Translations under genes and position numbers: made by a program
Part shown: positions 16,024 to 24,518 of the stretch, in pieces
Numbering within the stretch: position 1 is the stretch's first letter
Layout of the letters: each line of letters opens with the position of its first letter
Notes under the pieces: generated by a model
Seen by the model: the letters and a program-made list of their open reading frames with translations, nothing else
Database searches by the model: none
What the model was told of the DNA's origin: nothing
Source of the DNA: Brasilonema sp. CT11
Lineage (GTDB): Bacteria; Cyanobacteriota; Cyanobacteriia; Cyanobacteriales; Nostocaceae
Direction: 5' to 3'
Assembly (NCBI RefSeq): GCF_017982655.1
Contig: NZ_JABXYX010000075.1
Location: 1-37,087, forward strand
DNA: 37,087 nucleotides

Positions 16024-16383
16024 ATGAGTAAGCTTCTTAAAACCATTGCAGCCTCCCTAGTTTTCGGTATGGCAGCTGCTGCACCAGTAGCTACGTTTCC
16101 ATCATTAGTCCAGGCACAAGTGCCCGCAACTACAACCACCCCTACACCAACAGGTACAGCTACCCCCACACCAACTGGTACAGCAAAACCTGGCACAGGA
16201 ACAATGAAAAAACCTGCTACAGGAACAATGAAAAAACCTTCCACTAAAAAACCTGCCACTACAGGAACAATGAAAAAACCTGCCACAGGAACATCTACAA
16301 GCTCGCCTACACCTGGTTCAACAACACCTTATACAGGCGCGCCTACACCCACAGGTTCACCTACGCCTACAAAAACACCTTAA
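16024..16383 (+). CDS. Secreted low-complexity Thr/Pro/Lys repeat protein
   Basis: The 119-residue protein starts with a clear Sec signal peptide (MSKLLKTIAASLVFGMAAAA, likely cut near VQA-QVP, residues 30-33). The rest is repeat: TPTPTGTA units, then at least four GTMKKPAT-type units (residues 68-98), then STP/GSPTPTKTP to the end. There is no Cys, no hydrophobic core and no known domain. The basic, proline-rich, extended chain suggests a cell-wall or sheath-associated role, which is inference. A terminator follows at 16446. Codon-level repetition means copy number of the unit may vary between strains. Confidence 0.78.
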   Translation: MSKLLKTIAASLVFGMAAAAPVATFPSLVQAQVPATTTTPTPTGTATPTPTGTAKPGTGTMKKPATGTMKKPSTKKPATTGTMKKPATGTSTSSPTPGSTTPYTGAPTPTGSPTPTKTP

Positions 16384-16445
16384 TAACAAAGTACATTTAG
16401 GGACACTCAGGTAAAATAGGCAAAATTGCCCTTCAATACTGACAC

Positions 16446-16484
16446 AAAAGCTCCTTGTGCATCATGCCTTGGAGCTTTGTTATT
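16446..16484 (+). terminator. Intrinsic terminator of the secreted repeat protein gene
   Basis: The stem CAAAAGCTCC...GGAGCTTTG has a loop of about 17 nt that can itself pair (TGTGCATCATGC), and is followed by TTATTGCTT. Confidence 0.6.
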
Positions 16485-16540
16485 GCTTGTGAGTTAAAGT
16501 TATTATCACAAGAATATTCTCTCAAGATTATATGTATAAT

Positions 16541-18037
16541 ATGCAAAAATCGGGCTACATCCTAGCATTGGATTTGGGTACAACAGGCAACCGTGCCTTT
16601 TTGTTTAACGCAGATGGCAAGATTGTTGGTCAGGCATATCAGGAACTGACACAGTATTATCCTCAGCCTGGATGGTTGGAACATGACCCATTAGAAATTT
16701 GGCAGGCAACTTGCTGGGTGATGCAAACTGCGATTCAAAATGCCCAGATTGCTGCTGATGAAATTATCGCTGTTGGGCTGACGGTGCAGCGGGAAACTTG
16801 CTTAATTTGGGATAAAACAACTGCTCAACCTCTCCATAGGGCGATCGTCTGGCAAGATCGTCGTACTGCTCCTTTGTGCCATCAGTTACAAGAGCAAGGA
16901 TATGCGAAGGTTATTTCTGATCGCACAGGACTCATTGTTGATGCCTATTTTTCAGCCACAAAGCTGTCATGGCTGTTAGAGCATTTTCCAGGCGTTGATC
17001 TCAAAAATATCTTAGCTGGAACGATTGATACTTGGGTGCTGTGGAACTTAACGGGTGGAAAAATTCACGCCACTGATCACAGCAATGCCAGCCGTACCAT
17101 GCTGATGAATTTAGCAAGCGGTGAATGGGATGAGACACTGCTGACTTTGCTTAAGATACCTCGTCATATCCTCCCCCAAATTCAGCCTAGCTTCGGAACT
17201 TTTGGAGTTACTGATGCTAGCTTGTTAGGCGTTGAAATTCCCATCACTGCCATTTTGGGAGATCAACAAGCTGCTTTGTTTGGACATGGCTGTTATTCTC
17301 CCGGATTGATGAAATGTACTTACGGCACTGGGAGTTTTTTAGTCGCTCAGACTGGCTCTCAAATCGTGCGTTCCCAGGAGCAACTTTTGAGTACTCTAGC
17401 ATGGACTCAAGCAAACGCAAGCGGAACTTTGGACGTGAGCTATGCATTAGAAGGTAGTATATTCACAAGTGGAGCTTGCATCAAATGGCTGCGCGATCGC
17501 GTTGATCTAATCACAACTGCTGCTGAAACTGAGGTGCTGGCAAATCAAGTCACAGATAATGGCGGAGTTTACTTTGTGCCTGCATTTAGTGGACTGGGTG
17601 CGCCTCATTGGGACATGAGTGCTAGGGGAGCCTTTTTTGGAATTACTGCAATGGTAGAACGCGAGCATTTGGTACGTGCCGTACTTGAGGCATTGGCTTA
17701 CCAAGTTCAAGAAGTTGTAGAGGCAATTCGAGCATCCAACACTATTCCCATTGAACGCCTGAGTGTAGATGGTGGTGCTTGTGAGAACAACTTTCTCATG
17801 CAGTTCCAAGCAGATGTGTTAGGCATACCAGTTGAACGTCCTAAGATGCGCGAAATGACAGTCCAAGGTATCGCCTTTGCGGCAGGTCTTGTTGCTGGAT
17901 TTTGGGATAATCAGGTACTCGTGCAGCAACGACAGATTGAGCGCGTGTTTTTACCTGGTGTCGGAAGAAATCGCGCTTTGGAAAATTTTACAACTTGGCA
18001 AAAGGCAGTCGAACGCGCTAAGCACTGGACCGACTAA
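16541..18037 (+). CDS. glpK: Glycerol kinase
   Basis: The FGGY-family kinase of 498 residues from ATG 16541 (501 from 16532) matches the length of E. coli GlpK. Motifs are GYILALDLGTTGNRA (phosphate 1), TVQRET for glycerol contact, WQDRRT, DHSNASRTMLMNL, GDQQAALFGHG with the catalytic Asp, and YGTGSF; EGSIFTSGACIKWLRD is typical of GlpK among FGGY kinases. It makes sn-glycerol 3-phosphate for lipid synthesis. Position 2 of the DxGTT motif is Leu rather than Gln, and SSR is GNR, small departures in an otherwise good match. It stands alone. Confidence 0.92.
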   Translation: MQKSGYILALDLGTTGNRAFLFNADGKIVGQAYQELTQYYPQPGWLEHDPLEIWQATCWVMQTAIQNAQIAADEIIAVGLTVQRETCLIWDKTTAQPLHRAIVWQDRRTAPLCHQLQEQGYAKVISDRTGLIVDAYFSATKLSWLLEHFPGVDLKNILAGTIDTWVLWNLTGGKIHATDHSNASRTMLMNLASGEWDETLLTLLKIPRHILPQIQPSFGTFGVTDASLLGVEIPITAILGDQQAALFGHGCYSPGLMKCTYGTGSFLVAQTGSQIVRSQEQLLSTLAWTQANASGTLDVSYALEGSIFTSGACIKWLRDRVDLITTAAETEVLANQVTDNGGVYFVPAFSGLGAPHWDMSARGAFFGITAMVEREHLVRAVLEALAYQVQEVVEAIRASNTIPIERLSVDGGACENNFLMQFQADVLGIPVERPKMREMTVQGIAFAAGLVAGFWDNQVLVQQRQIERVFLPGVGRNRALENFTTWQKAVERAKHWTD

Positions 18038-18117
18038 TTCCTGATATAGTTCCTGAAAAACCACAATCAGGAAACAAATATCCAAGAACTGCTTTTATCT
18101 ATCTTTATCTTTTTAAA

Positions 18118-18189
<72 letters not shown>

Positions 18190-18571
18190 ACGCTCTGAAT
18201 AATCATAGTAGTCCTTAGAGAAGGATTTGGCAAGTACTTTTGGAAAAATTTTTGGATATTTTTTTGGTAGACGCGAAACAGTAGTATTTGCAAGCCTTAG
18301 CGGTTCACAATTCCTCTCAACCAGCAGGAGAAAGTTAAAAACACAGGTGCTGGCTCTCAAAACTCAAAACTCACAGATGATTTATAAAGTAAACCATTAA
18401 TTATAAAGTGCGTTCACATTTCACAGGTGCCGTATCTCCTCCACAAGGAAGCTATCTTTGTAAGTTCCGTTCGCTTTGTGCGTGTCCTCTGGAGATAAGG
18501 ACAAAGCGCAAAGGCAAAGCGAACGCGCAGCGGGCAAGGAAGGGCATATAATAATGAGATGCGTGAATTTT
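18190..18571. other. Intergenic region with a long inverted repeat
   Basis: There is no gene. Arms GTTCGCTTTG (18469-18478) and CAAAGCGAAC (18515-18524) enclose a second pair GTCC/GGAC, giving a cruciform of about 56 bp. It may serve as terminator for the converging genes or be a dispersed repeat. Confidence 0.45.
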
Positions 18572-19120
18572 TTATAGTCCCATACGCATCTGAGCTAAAC
18601 GTTGACGTGCCTTGGCGTCGATAGAATTAGCTAAAAACCTTGTGTTAGAATGTTTTCGTACCTTAGATTTTTGCCGCACCCGACAAACAGTGGCTTCTAC
18701 CTGATAACACAGTTGCTGTGCTGACATCCATTCAGCCCCGTACCCTTGTACCATCAACTGTTGTGCTCGATCTGATGTAGCAACAATCATGCGAGAAACA
18801 AGAGATTGGGCTAGTGAGGAGCGTAAAGATGCACAAACTTTTTCGATGTAAGTGTCTGCTGTCTGCGCAAACTCTGTATAATGAACCGATAGAAGCTCTG
18901 TGATAATTTGTCTGCTGCTACAGCTGTTTTGATATTGAGCGTCGAATACAACTTGAGTCTCATAACCTTGAAACGCACTGTAGCCAATCAAAGCTTCGAT
19001 TAATTCGTAACGGGCTGCCTCTAATCCAGCAGTGTCACGGGTTATTTTTAAGCAAGACCAAGCGCCTATGATGTTGTAGCCGTCCACAAGCAAAACGGCT
19101 CGGGGTAAGGAAGAGAGCAT
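18572..19120 (-). CDS. NYN (YacP/Rae1-like) PIN-fold ribonuclease domain protein
   Basis: This 182-residue protein opens with LLVDGYNIIGAW, the first acidic motif of NYN domains. VVFDAQY and TADTYIEKVC carry further acidic metal-ligand positions, and VATSDRAQQLMVQGYGAEW closes the fold (residues 1-150), followed by a basic tail. Bacillus relatives (Rae1/YacP) are ribosome-associated mRNA endonucleases; the cyanobacterial role is not established. It is monocistronic as far as can be seen, with 188 bp to the ABC gene upstream. Confidence 0.85.
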   Translation of the reverse strand: MLSSLPRAVLLVDGYNIIGAWSCLKITRDTAGLEAARYELIEALIGYSAFQGYETQVVFDAQYQNSCSSRQIITELLSVHYTEFAQTADTYIEKVCASLRSSLAQSLVSRMIVATSDRAQQLMVQGYGAEWMSAQQLCYQVEATVCRVRQKSKVRKHSNTRFLANSIDAKARQRLAQMRMGL

Positions 19121-19308
19121 GATTTTGGATCACAATTTTCTAAAGTTAACAAAATTCATTCATCATAAGATTCATAGTAATTGAAGCATGTGTTGTAACA
19201 CTATGTTACAAAAATAAAAATGTCTATAGGGGTAGAGAGAAAAATCGATGCAAAGTATGCCCATGAGGCCTGCAAGGCAAACGAAATTTCCCCTATACCC
19301 TTGTATCC

Positions 19309-19992
19309 TTAAGTTTCAGGAGTTTTGTCGTGCAATTCCATCAGCCGTCGTTTGAGGCGCTGTGGTTCTCCACGATCCAATAAAGAACCTCTTTCTAGTA
19401 GCAAAGCGCCGTCGCAGTAATTTAACTCGTCTAAGCGATGAGTAACCCAGAGGGCTGTGATACCACGATTTTTGACTAGGCGGCGGACACTAGCTACGAG
19501 TTCCAATTGGCTATCTGGATCAAGTAAAGCGGTGGGTTCATCTAACAGTAGGACTTCACAGCGACGGGCTAAAGCGCCAGCAATCGCCACTCGTTGTTTT
19601 TGTCCACCACTCAAAGCATAAATAGGACGTTTTTGCAGTGATAGCAAATTCACTGCTTCCAGCGCTTCCTGAACGCGAGTTCTCACAGCAGCAGGTGGGA
19701 GTTTTTCTTCCACTAGCCCAAAAGCCACATCAGCACCAACTGTTGGCATGACGAGTTGATGATCCGGATTTTGGAAGACAAAGCCCACAGGATGTGAAAG
19801 TTGAATTTCCCCAGACTCAGGGGTTAATAGCCCTGCGATGAGTCTGAGTAAGGTGGATTTGCCACTCCCATTTGTACCCAAGAGCATCCAAAATTCACCC
19901 TTGGGTACTTCCAGAGAGCAAGACTTAATCACATTCTCTCCGGATAACCAGCTAAAACTTAAATCCTTAACTCCTATGCCCAGTTCCACCAT
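19309..19992 (-). CDS. ECF-type ABC transporter ATP-binding protein (CbiO/EcfA-like)
   Basis: The 227-residue ATPase has Walker A GTNGSGKST (about 39-47), Q-loop VFQNPDHQLVMPTV, signature LSGGQKQRVAIAGAL, Walker B LLLDEPTALLD, and switch His in THRLDEL. FQNPDHQ and the short length are typical of the A components of energy-coupling-factor importers for cobalt, nickel or vitamins. No T or S component is nearby, so partners must be elsewhere. It lies 17 bp after the UPF0367 gene on the same strand, a likely operon. The substrate is unknown; closeness to the cobJ gene 2 kb away does not prove a cobalt role. Confidence 0.9.
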   Translation of the reverse strand: MVELGIGVKDLSFSWLSGENVIKSCSLEVPKGEFWMLLGTNGSGKSTLLRLIAGLLTPESGEIQLSHPVGFVFQNPDHQLVMPTVGADVAFGLVEEKLPPAAVRTRVQEALEAVNLLSLQKRPIYALSGGQKQRVAIAGALARRCEVLLLDEPTALLDPDSQLELVASVRRLVKNRGITALWVTHRLDELNYCDGALLLERGSLLDRGEPQRLKRRLMELHDKTPET

Positions 19993-20009
19993 GTGTGTAT
20001 ACGAGCTAA

Positions 20010-20282
20010 TTACTCAGCTGCTATAGCGAAGAAACCAGGTGGTCTACCACCAGCAGCAGCCCCGCCTTCTCTCTGAGTCAGCTGAACTCCAGAAATCTCA
20101 CTAGCACGGACAGCTATTTTCTTTTCTGTCTTTCCTTCGCTTTTGAGTTCCACAATATCAGGGCTGCCAGTTTGCATAGCACCCACAATCTGCTGATAAA
20201 CTGCCTCAGCATCCTCAGAGGTTTTACGCTCTATGGATATCGGGAAAGCTGTGTTCTTTACGGTTAAGTCGATACTAAACAT
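20010..20282 (-). CDS. UPF0367 family protein
   Basis: This 90-residue protein begins MFSIDLTVKNTAFPISIERK and continues TSEDAEAVYQQIV, with KKIAVRASEISGVQLTQ and a Gly/Ala/Pro tail ending GFFAIAAE. This agrees with UPF0367, a small protein found in cyanobacteria and relatives, of unknown function. It is soluble with no signal peptide. It is the first gene of a probable two-gene unit with the ECF-type ATPase, and it diverges from psbD across 282 bp. Confidence 0.85.
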   Translation of the reverse strand: MFSIDLTVKNTAFPISIERKTSEDAEAVYQQIVGAMQTGSPDIVELKSEGKTEKKIAVRASEISGVQLTQREGGAAAGGRPPGFFAIAAE

Positions 20283-20462
20283 TTCGCTTCAATGAAATTA
20301 AGGTGCAGGACTCATTTTAACGTTAGCTTGCGTGGAGGGAGTTTGAGGAGGTCGCCAACCGGAAAAATTAAAATTAGATTAAGGAAATGAAAAACACACT
20401 AGAAAAATCTGAGAACTTTATATACAATTAGATTAGAGTTGGTAAATAATTGTAAACGGCAA

Positions 20463-20491
20463 TTGACAACTCAATAAATTCTCTGTCCTAG
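20463..20491 (+). promoter_or_regulatory. Tentative psbD promoter
   Basis: TTGACA at 20463-20468, 17-bp spacer, then TCCTAG, a weak -10. It lies about 75 bp before the psbD start. GGAG at 20551 is the ribosome site, 10 bp before the ATG. Only the -35 is convincing. Confidence 0.3.
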
Positions 20492-20564
20492 GCAGGCAGT
20501 CAAATGTCTATCCTAGAGTCGGCAGAGGAAACCCGCAATAATAAAATTTTGGAGATTTGTTGTA

Positions 20565-21623
20565 ATGACCATTGCAGTAGGACGCGCCCCGTCAAAACGG
20601 GGGTTCTTTGACGTTCTCGACGACTGGTTAAAGCGAGACCGTTTCGTATTCGTAGGTTGGTCAGGAATACTACTGTTCCCCTGCGCCTTCCTAGCATTAG
20701 GCGGCTGGCTAACCGGTACAACTTTTGTCACCTCTTGGTACACCCACGGGATAGCATCATCCTACTTAGAAGGATGTAACTTCCTGACAGTAGCAGTATC
20801 GACCCCAGCAGACGCAATGGGACACTCGTTATTGCTATTGTGGGGACCAGAAGCACAAGGCGACCTGACCCGTTGGTTCCAACTGGGAGGGCTGTGGCCA
20901 TTCGTAGCACTGCACGGAGCATTTGCGCTGATTGGTTTCATGCTGCGGCAATTTGAAATCGCTCGCTTGGTGGGGATTCGTCCTTACAATGCGATCGCAT
21001 TCTCTGCTCCAATCGCAGTGTTCGTGAGTGTGTTTTTGATGTACCCCTTGGGACAATCAAGTTGGTTCTTCGCACCCAGCTTCGGTGTGGCAGCAATCTT
21101 CCGCTTCCTGCTGTTCTTGCAAGGATTCCATAACTGGACACTTAACCCCTTCCACATGATGGGAGTAGCTGGAGTACTCGGTGGAGCGCTGCTGTGTGCA
21201 ATCCACGGTGCAACAGTAGAAAACACCTTGTTTGAAGACGGTGAAGGATCAAACACGTTCCCCGCGTTCACCCCAACGCAATCTGAAGAAACTTACTCGA
21301 TGGTGACAGCAAACAGATTCTGGTCACAGATATTTGGAATTGCTTTCTCCAACAAGCGTTGGTTGCACTTCTTCATGCTGTTTGTGCCCGTCACAGGCTT
21401 GTGGATGAGCGCAGTTGGAATTGTAGGTTTAGCACTTAACCTGCGGGCTTACGACTTCGTATCACAAGAATTGCGCGCGGCAGAAGATCCAGAGTTTGAA
21501 ACTTTCTATACCAAGAACATTTTGCTCAACGAGGGTATCCGCGCTTGGATGGCTCCTGCCGATCAACCTCACGAAAAATTTGTCTTCCCTGAGGAAGTTC
21601 TTCCTCGCGGTAACGCTTTGTAA
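20565..21623 (+). CDS. psbD: Photosystem II D2 protein, stand-alone copy
   Basis: The 352-residue D2 has the usual length and five transmembrane helices. Key residues are present: Tyr160 (YD), His117, His197 and His189, His214 and His268 (non-haem iron), Tyr244, Arg251 and Trp253 (QA site). Residue 233, Arg in the D2 sequences I recall (NTFRAF), is Pro here (NTFPAF, codon 21261-21263). Other departures from common D2 include RGFF for RGWF (13-16) and Cys71 for Ala. psbC, which normally overlaps the end of psbD, is absent; a strong terminator follows 43 bp later. This is therefore the separate psbD copy that many cyanobacteria carry besides psbDC. The many remaining identities suggest function. 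Confidence 0.97.
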   Translation: MTIAVGRAPSKRGFFDVLDDWLKRDRFVFVGWSGILLFPCAFLALGGWLTGTTFVTSWYTHGIASSYLEGCNFLTVAVSTPADAMGHSLLLLWGPEAQGDLTRWFQLGGLWPFVALHGAFALIGFMLRQFEIARLVGIRPYNAIAFSAPIAVFVSVFLMYPLGQSSWFFAPSFGVAAIFRFLLFLQGFHNWTLNPFHMMGVAGVLGGALLCAIHGATVENTLFEDGEGSNTFPAFTPTQSEETYSMVTANRFWSQIFGIAFSNKRWLHFFMLFVPVTGLWMSAVGIVGLALNLRAYDFVSQELRAAEDPEFETFYTKNILLNEGIRAWMAPADQPHEKFVFPEEVLPRGNAL

Positions 21624-21666
21624 TAATCATCTAATATATCAGCGATTTCAGCGTTAGATAGTTAAG

Positions 21667-21704
21667 TCGTCCCCGCCACATGGCGGGGACGATTTGATTT
21701 TTTT
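21667..21704 (+). terminator. Intrinsic terminator of psbD
   Basis: The 11-bp perfect stem TCGTCCCCGCC/GGCGGGGACGA has loop ACAT and is followed by TTTGATTTTTTT. It shows that psbD is transcribed alone. Confidence 0.92.
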
Positions 21705-21999
21705 GGTTAAAGTTATCAAACAGAACTCACAAGTCAGGAGGAGCGCTAGCCATGCAGGAGGATCTCCCAGGAGTCAGAAGAAATAAGAATCGGAAGAGAC
21801 AACCGGTGGCTCCTATACAACTGACGAATGAGTATTGTAAAACATATGGGTCTAAAATCCCCTCCAATTTTTTAAAATAGTAATCCTGCGAAAATTGCGC
21901 GTGTTCACATTCCCGACTTCTCCTAGAAGTCAGGAATCTTGTTGTTCAAGTAGAGGATTTAAGATTTACTTTATAAATGACCTCTCAACCTGTATTTCC
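21705..21999. other. Leader of cobJ
   Basis: No gene is seen. GGAGGAGCGCTAGCCATGC and GGAGGATCTCCCAGGAG belong to dispersed repeats. I looked for a B12-box type riboswitch motif and found none. The inverted pair CCCGACTTCT/AGAAGTC near 21912 is a small hairpin. Confidence 0.4.
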
Positions 22000-23808
22000 A
22001 TGACAAAAATTCCGCCTGCTGTGATAATTCTGGGTAACAACAGTATCCCCGTGGCAAAAAAAATTATCAGCGTCTTGCCAGGAGCACAGTTGTACGGGTT
22101 GGCTGGTCGCACTTATGATGTGGATGTCAGTTTTACTGAATTTGGAACGACACTGCGAGAATTATTTGCTCATGGAACACCCATCATTGGCATTTGTGCG
22201 ACAGGTATTGTGATCAGAACCCTTGCGCCATTACTTGCCAATAAGCGACAGGAACCTCCAGTTCTTGCAGTTGCTGAAGATGGTAGTGCAGTGGTGCCAC
22301 TTTTGGGTGGACTCAATGGTGTCAATTCGCTGGCACGCCAAATTGCTGTTGTACTGAATGTCAAACCCGCTATCACAACCACGGGTGATATTCGTTTTGG
22401 CATCGCGCTAGAAGATCCCCCTGTAGGCTACCGTTTGGCTAACCCGGATGACGCCAAATCCTTCATGTCTGACTTACTAGCCGGAAACTCGGTGAGGTTG
22501 GAGGGCAGTGCACCTTGGTTGAAGAATAGTGCGTTACCTATTGCTGAGGATGCAACAAGAGTTATACAAATTACTGAAAAGCAAGTTGCTTATACATCAA
22601 CTCGCCTAGTCTATCATCCTGCAACAGTAACAATTGGGATAACCTTCCTTAATCGCTGCTTACCAAAAAAAGAAAGAGGAAGTTCTGAGGAAATCGCTCT
22701 TGTGCAGCAAATGCTGGCTGATGCTGAGTTAGCTTCGGCATCTGTTGCAGGAGTCTTCGCCAGCACTCTTGATGCTGCCAATCCAGCTTTACAAAAAATT
22801 GCTGATGCGCTCAACGTGCCTGTTCGCTTCTTTACGACCGATGAAATTGCCGGTGTGATGTCACAAAATAATACCGTAGATGTGGCGATGCTCCAGCAGG
22901 GAGACTCACTCAGGGCGATCGCTCTAGCTTTAGTCGCTTCCTCTGGGCAGTTGGTGATCCAACGCCAAACATCTGACTTTAGTTGTGCAATCGCCCTCTC
23001 ACCCTCACCCATCAATATCAACATCACAGGTAGAGCACGCGGTCGATTGGCAGTCATTGGCACCGGTCCTGGAGGAAGCAATTGGATGTCCCCACAAGTC
23101 CAGGAAATTTTACGTAATGCCACTGATTTAGTTGGTTATTCTACTTATCTTAATTTAGTTGGTTCTTTGGGCAAAGATAAAAGGTGGCATGAGTCTGACA
23201 ACCGGGAAGAAATTGCACGGGCACGAGTTGCGCTAGATTTAGCGGCAGAAGGACGTTTTGTGGCGGTAGTCTCTTCTGGTGACCCAGGTATTTATGCTAT
23301 GGCTGCAGCAGTGTTTGAAGTGCTTGAAAAAGAGGCAAAGCCGGAATGGCAAGGTATCGAAATTCAGGTAGCACCAGGTATTTCCGCGATGCAAGCAGCA
23401 GCAGCAAAGATTGGTGCCCCCCTAGGTCATGACTTCTGCGCTATCTCGTTGTCTGATATCTTAAAGCCGTGGTCAATTATCGAACAGCGAATCACTGCCG
23501 CTGCACAAGCAGATTTCGTGATTGCCTTTTACAATCCAGTGTCAAAACAGCGTACTTGGCAACTGGCAGAGGCAAAAAATATACTCCTGCGTTACAGACA
23601 TCCTGATACTCCAGTCGTGCTTGCCCGCAACCTTGGTAGGGATGGAGAATCTGTTCAGGTTTGCACTTTGGAAAACTTAGTACCAGAACTCGCCGATATG
23701 CGCACAGTCATTCTTGTGGGGTCAAGCAAAACCCAGACGATCGCGCGCTGCGATGGTAGCGTCTGGGTTTATACTCCTCGTCGCTACGATGAAGATAAGG
23801 ACTGTTAG
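22000..23808 (+). CDS. cobJ: CbiG-CobJ fusion: cobalamin biosynthesis, precorrin-3B C17-methyltransferase
   Basis: The 602-residue protein starts at ATG 22000 (MTKIPPAVIILGNNSIPVA); an upstream GTG at 21895 would add 35 poor residues. The first 340 residues are CbiG-like: GICATGIVIRTLAPLL, VAEDGSAVVPLLGGLNGVN and TTTGDIRFG, then the CbiG C-terminal part. From about 346 it is an SAM-dependent corrin methyltransferase: GRLAVIGTGPGG, GYSTYLNLV, VSSGDPGIYAMA, and PGISAMQAAAAKIGAPLGHDF. CobJ methylates C17 with ring contraction, and CbiG opens the lactone in the anaerobic route. This fusion is usual in cyanobacteria. Its last 50 bp are duplicated at 24466. Confidence 0.93.
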   Translation: MTKIPPAVIILGNNSIPVAKKIISVLPGAQLYGLAGRTYDVDVSFTEFGTTLRELFAHGTPIIGICATGIVIRTLAPLLANKRQEPPVLAVAEDGSAVVPLLGGLNGVNSLARQIAVVLNVKPAITTTGDIRFGIALEDPPVGYRLANPDDAKSFMSDLLAGNSVRLEGSAPWLKNSALPIAEDATRVIQITEKQVAYTSTRLVYHPATVTIGITFLNRCLPKKERGSSEEIALVQQMLADAELASASVAGVFASTLDAANPALQKIADALNVPVRFFTTDEIAGVMSQNNTVDVAMLQQGDSLRAIALALVASSGQLVIQRQTSDFSCAIALSPSPININITGRARGRLAVIGTGPGGSNWMSPQVQEILRNATDLVGYSTYLNLVGSLGKDKRWHESDNREEIARARVALDLAAEGRFVAVVSSGDPGIYAMAAAVFEVLEKEAKPEWQGIEIQVAPGISAMQAAAAKIGAPLGHDFCAISLSDILKPWSIIEQRITAAAQADFVIAFYNPVSKQRTWQLAEAKNILLRYRHPDTPVVLARNLGRDGESVQVCTLENLVPELADMRTVILVGSSKTQTIARCDGSVWVYTPRRYDEDKDC

Positions 23809-23813
23809 ATAAA

Positions 23814-24095
23814 TTATTTTTTATAAACATCTCCTCTTGCGCCAATTGTGTAAATTTCGATGTCTCTTGAATCGATATCGACTATAAAAATAATTCGGTT
23901 TTTACCTATACGTAGTCTGTAAAATCCCTCCCAGTTTCCTTTCATCTTTTTGATATCTAGTTCTGTAAACGGGATAATTCCTTGCTCTTCAACAGCAATC
24001 GCAATTTGGTTTATGTGTTCTCGGATATTTTCGACATCTTCAGAATTTGCTGTTTCTAAAAATTTAATCGCTTTTTTGCGAAATTTGATTGCCAT
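23814..24095 (-). CDS. RelE/ParE-superfamily toxin
   Basis: The 93-residue protein has the RelE fold signature: FRKKAIKFLETANSED, an alpha-helical EHINQIAIA stretch, KMKGNWEGFYRLRIGKNRIIF, then IVDIDSRDIEIYTIGARGDVYKK. Arg and Lys of the YRLRIGKNRI block and the terminal Tyr are the positions that act in mRNA-cleaving RelE toxins. Its start overlaps the end of the antitoxin gene by 32 bp, so they are co-translated. Together with its antitoxin it sits between two copies of the cobJ 3' tail. Confidence 0.85.
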   Translation of the reverse strand: MAIKFRKKAIKFLETANSEDVENIREHINQIAIAVEEQGIIPFTELDIKKMKGNWEGFYRLRIGKNRIIFIVDIDSRDIEIYTIGARGDVYKK

Positions 24096-24288
24096 TTTTC
24101 ACCCAATCGGTCATATCAACTAATTCCTCATCAGTATCTTCTGAAGGTACACCAAACTCGGTTTCAAGTTCGCGTTGTTCATCATCAGTTACGTAAGGAA
24201 TAAGAATTTGGCACAGGCGCAGTCTTTCTTCTTGTAAGACTTCACGCATGGTTTCTTTAATCAATGCTTTTAATTCTTTAATTTCCAC
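24064..24288 (-). CDS. Antitoxin partner of the RelE-like toxin
   Basis: The 74-residue reading from GTG 24288 (VEIKELKALIKETMREVLQEE) is mostly helical and acidic toward the end: DDEQRELETEFG, then EDTDEELVDMTDW. The frame extends back to 24381, but those 31 residues (MWTTYSSSC...) look non-coding, so the start is uncertain. No classic DNA-binding motif is obvious; small acidic partners of this kind accompany RelE toxins in cyanobacteria. It neutralises the toxin by inference from the overlapping gene order. Confidence 0.7.
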   Translation of the reverse strand: MEIKELKALIKETMREVLQEERLRLCQILIPYVTDDEQRELETEFGVPSEDTDEELVDMTDWVKNGNQISQKSD

Positions 24289-24435
24289 GCTCGTGTCTTT
24301 TATGAGAGAGTTAAATATATATTCTAAGACTGATTGGGAGCGGATCGAAGCAATGCAAGATGAGGAGTAGGTTGTCCACAAACTAGCACTGTTGCGAGAT
24401 TCTCCAACTTTTTACTGAAGACTCAATCATCTTCA

Positions 24436-24515
24436 TTGGTTGAAGAATAGTGCTGATCGCGAAGCGCGATGGTAGCGTCTGGGTTTATACTCCTCGTCGC
24501 TACGATGAAGATAAG
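24436..24515. repeat. Partial duplicate of cobJ sequence
   Basis: Bases 24466-24515 are identical to 23750-23799 (the last 50 bp of cobJ before its final three codons). Bases 24436-24453 equal 22515-22532, an internal cobJ segment (TTGGTTGAAGAATAGTGC). The two pieces are 12 bp apart here but about 1.2 kb apart in cobJ. They flank the toxin-antitoxin pair on the side opposite to cobJ. Confidence 0.88.
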
Positions 24516-24518
24516 ATT

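Noticed and set aside
16002-16286. Minus-strand frame rich in Val/Gly/Pro
   Set aside because: It is antisense to the secreted Thr/Pro/Lys repeat gene, which has a signal peptide.
20565-21623. Far-red-light (FaRLiP) type D2
   Set aside because: The sequence stays very close to ordinary D2, and no other far-red photosystem or phytochrome gene is nearby.
21705-21999. Cobalamin riboswitch before cobJ
   Set aside because: No B12-box or matching stem set could be found by eye; only dispersed repeats are present.
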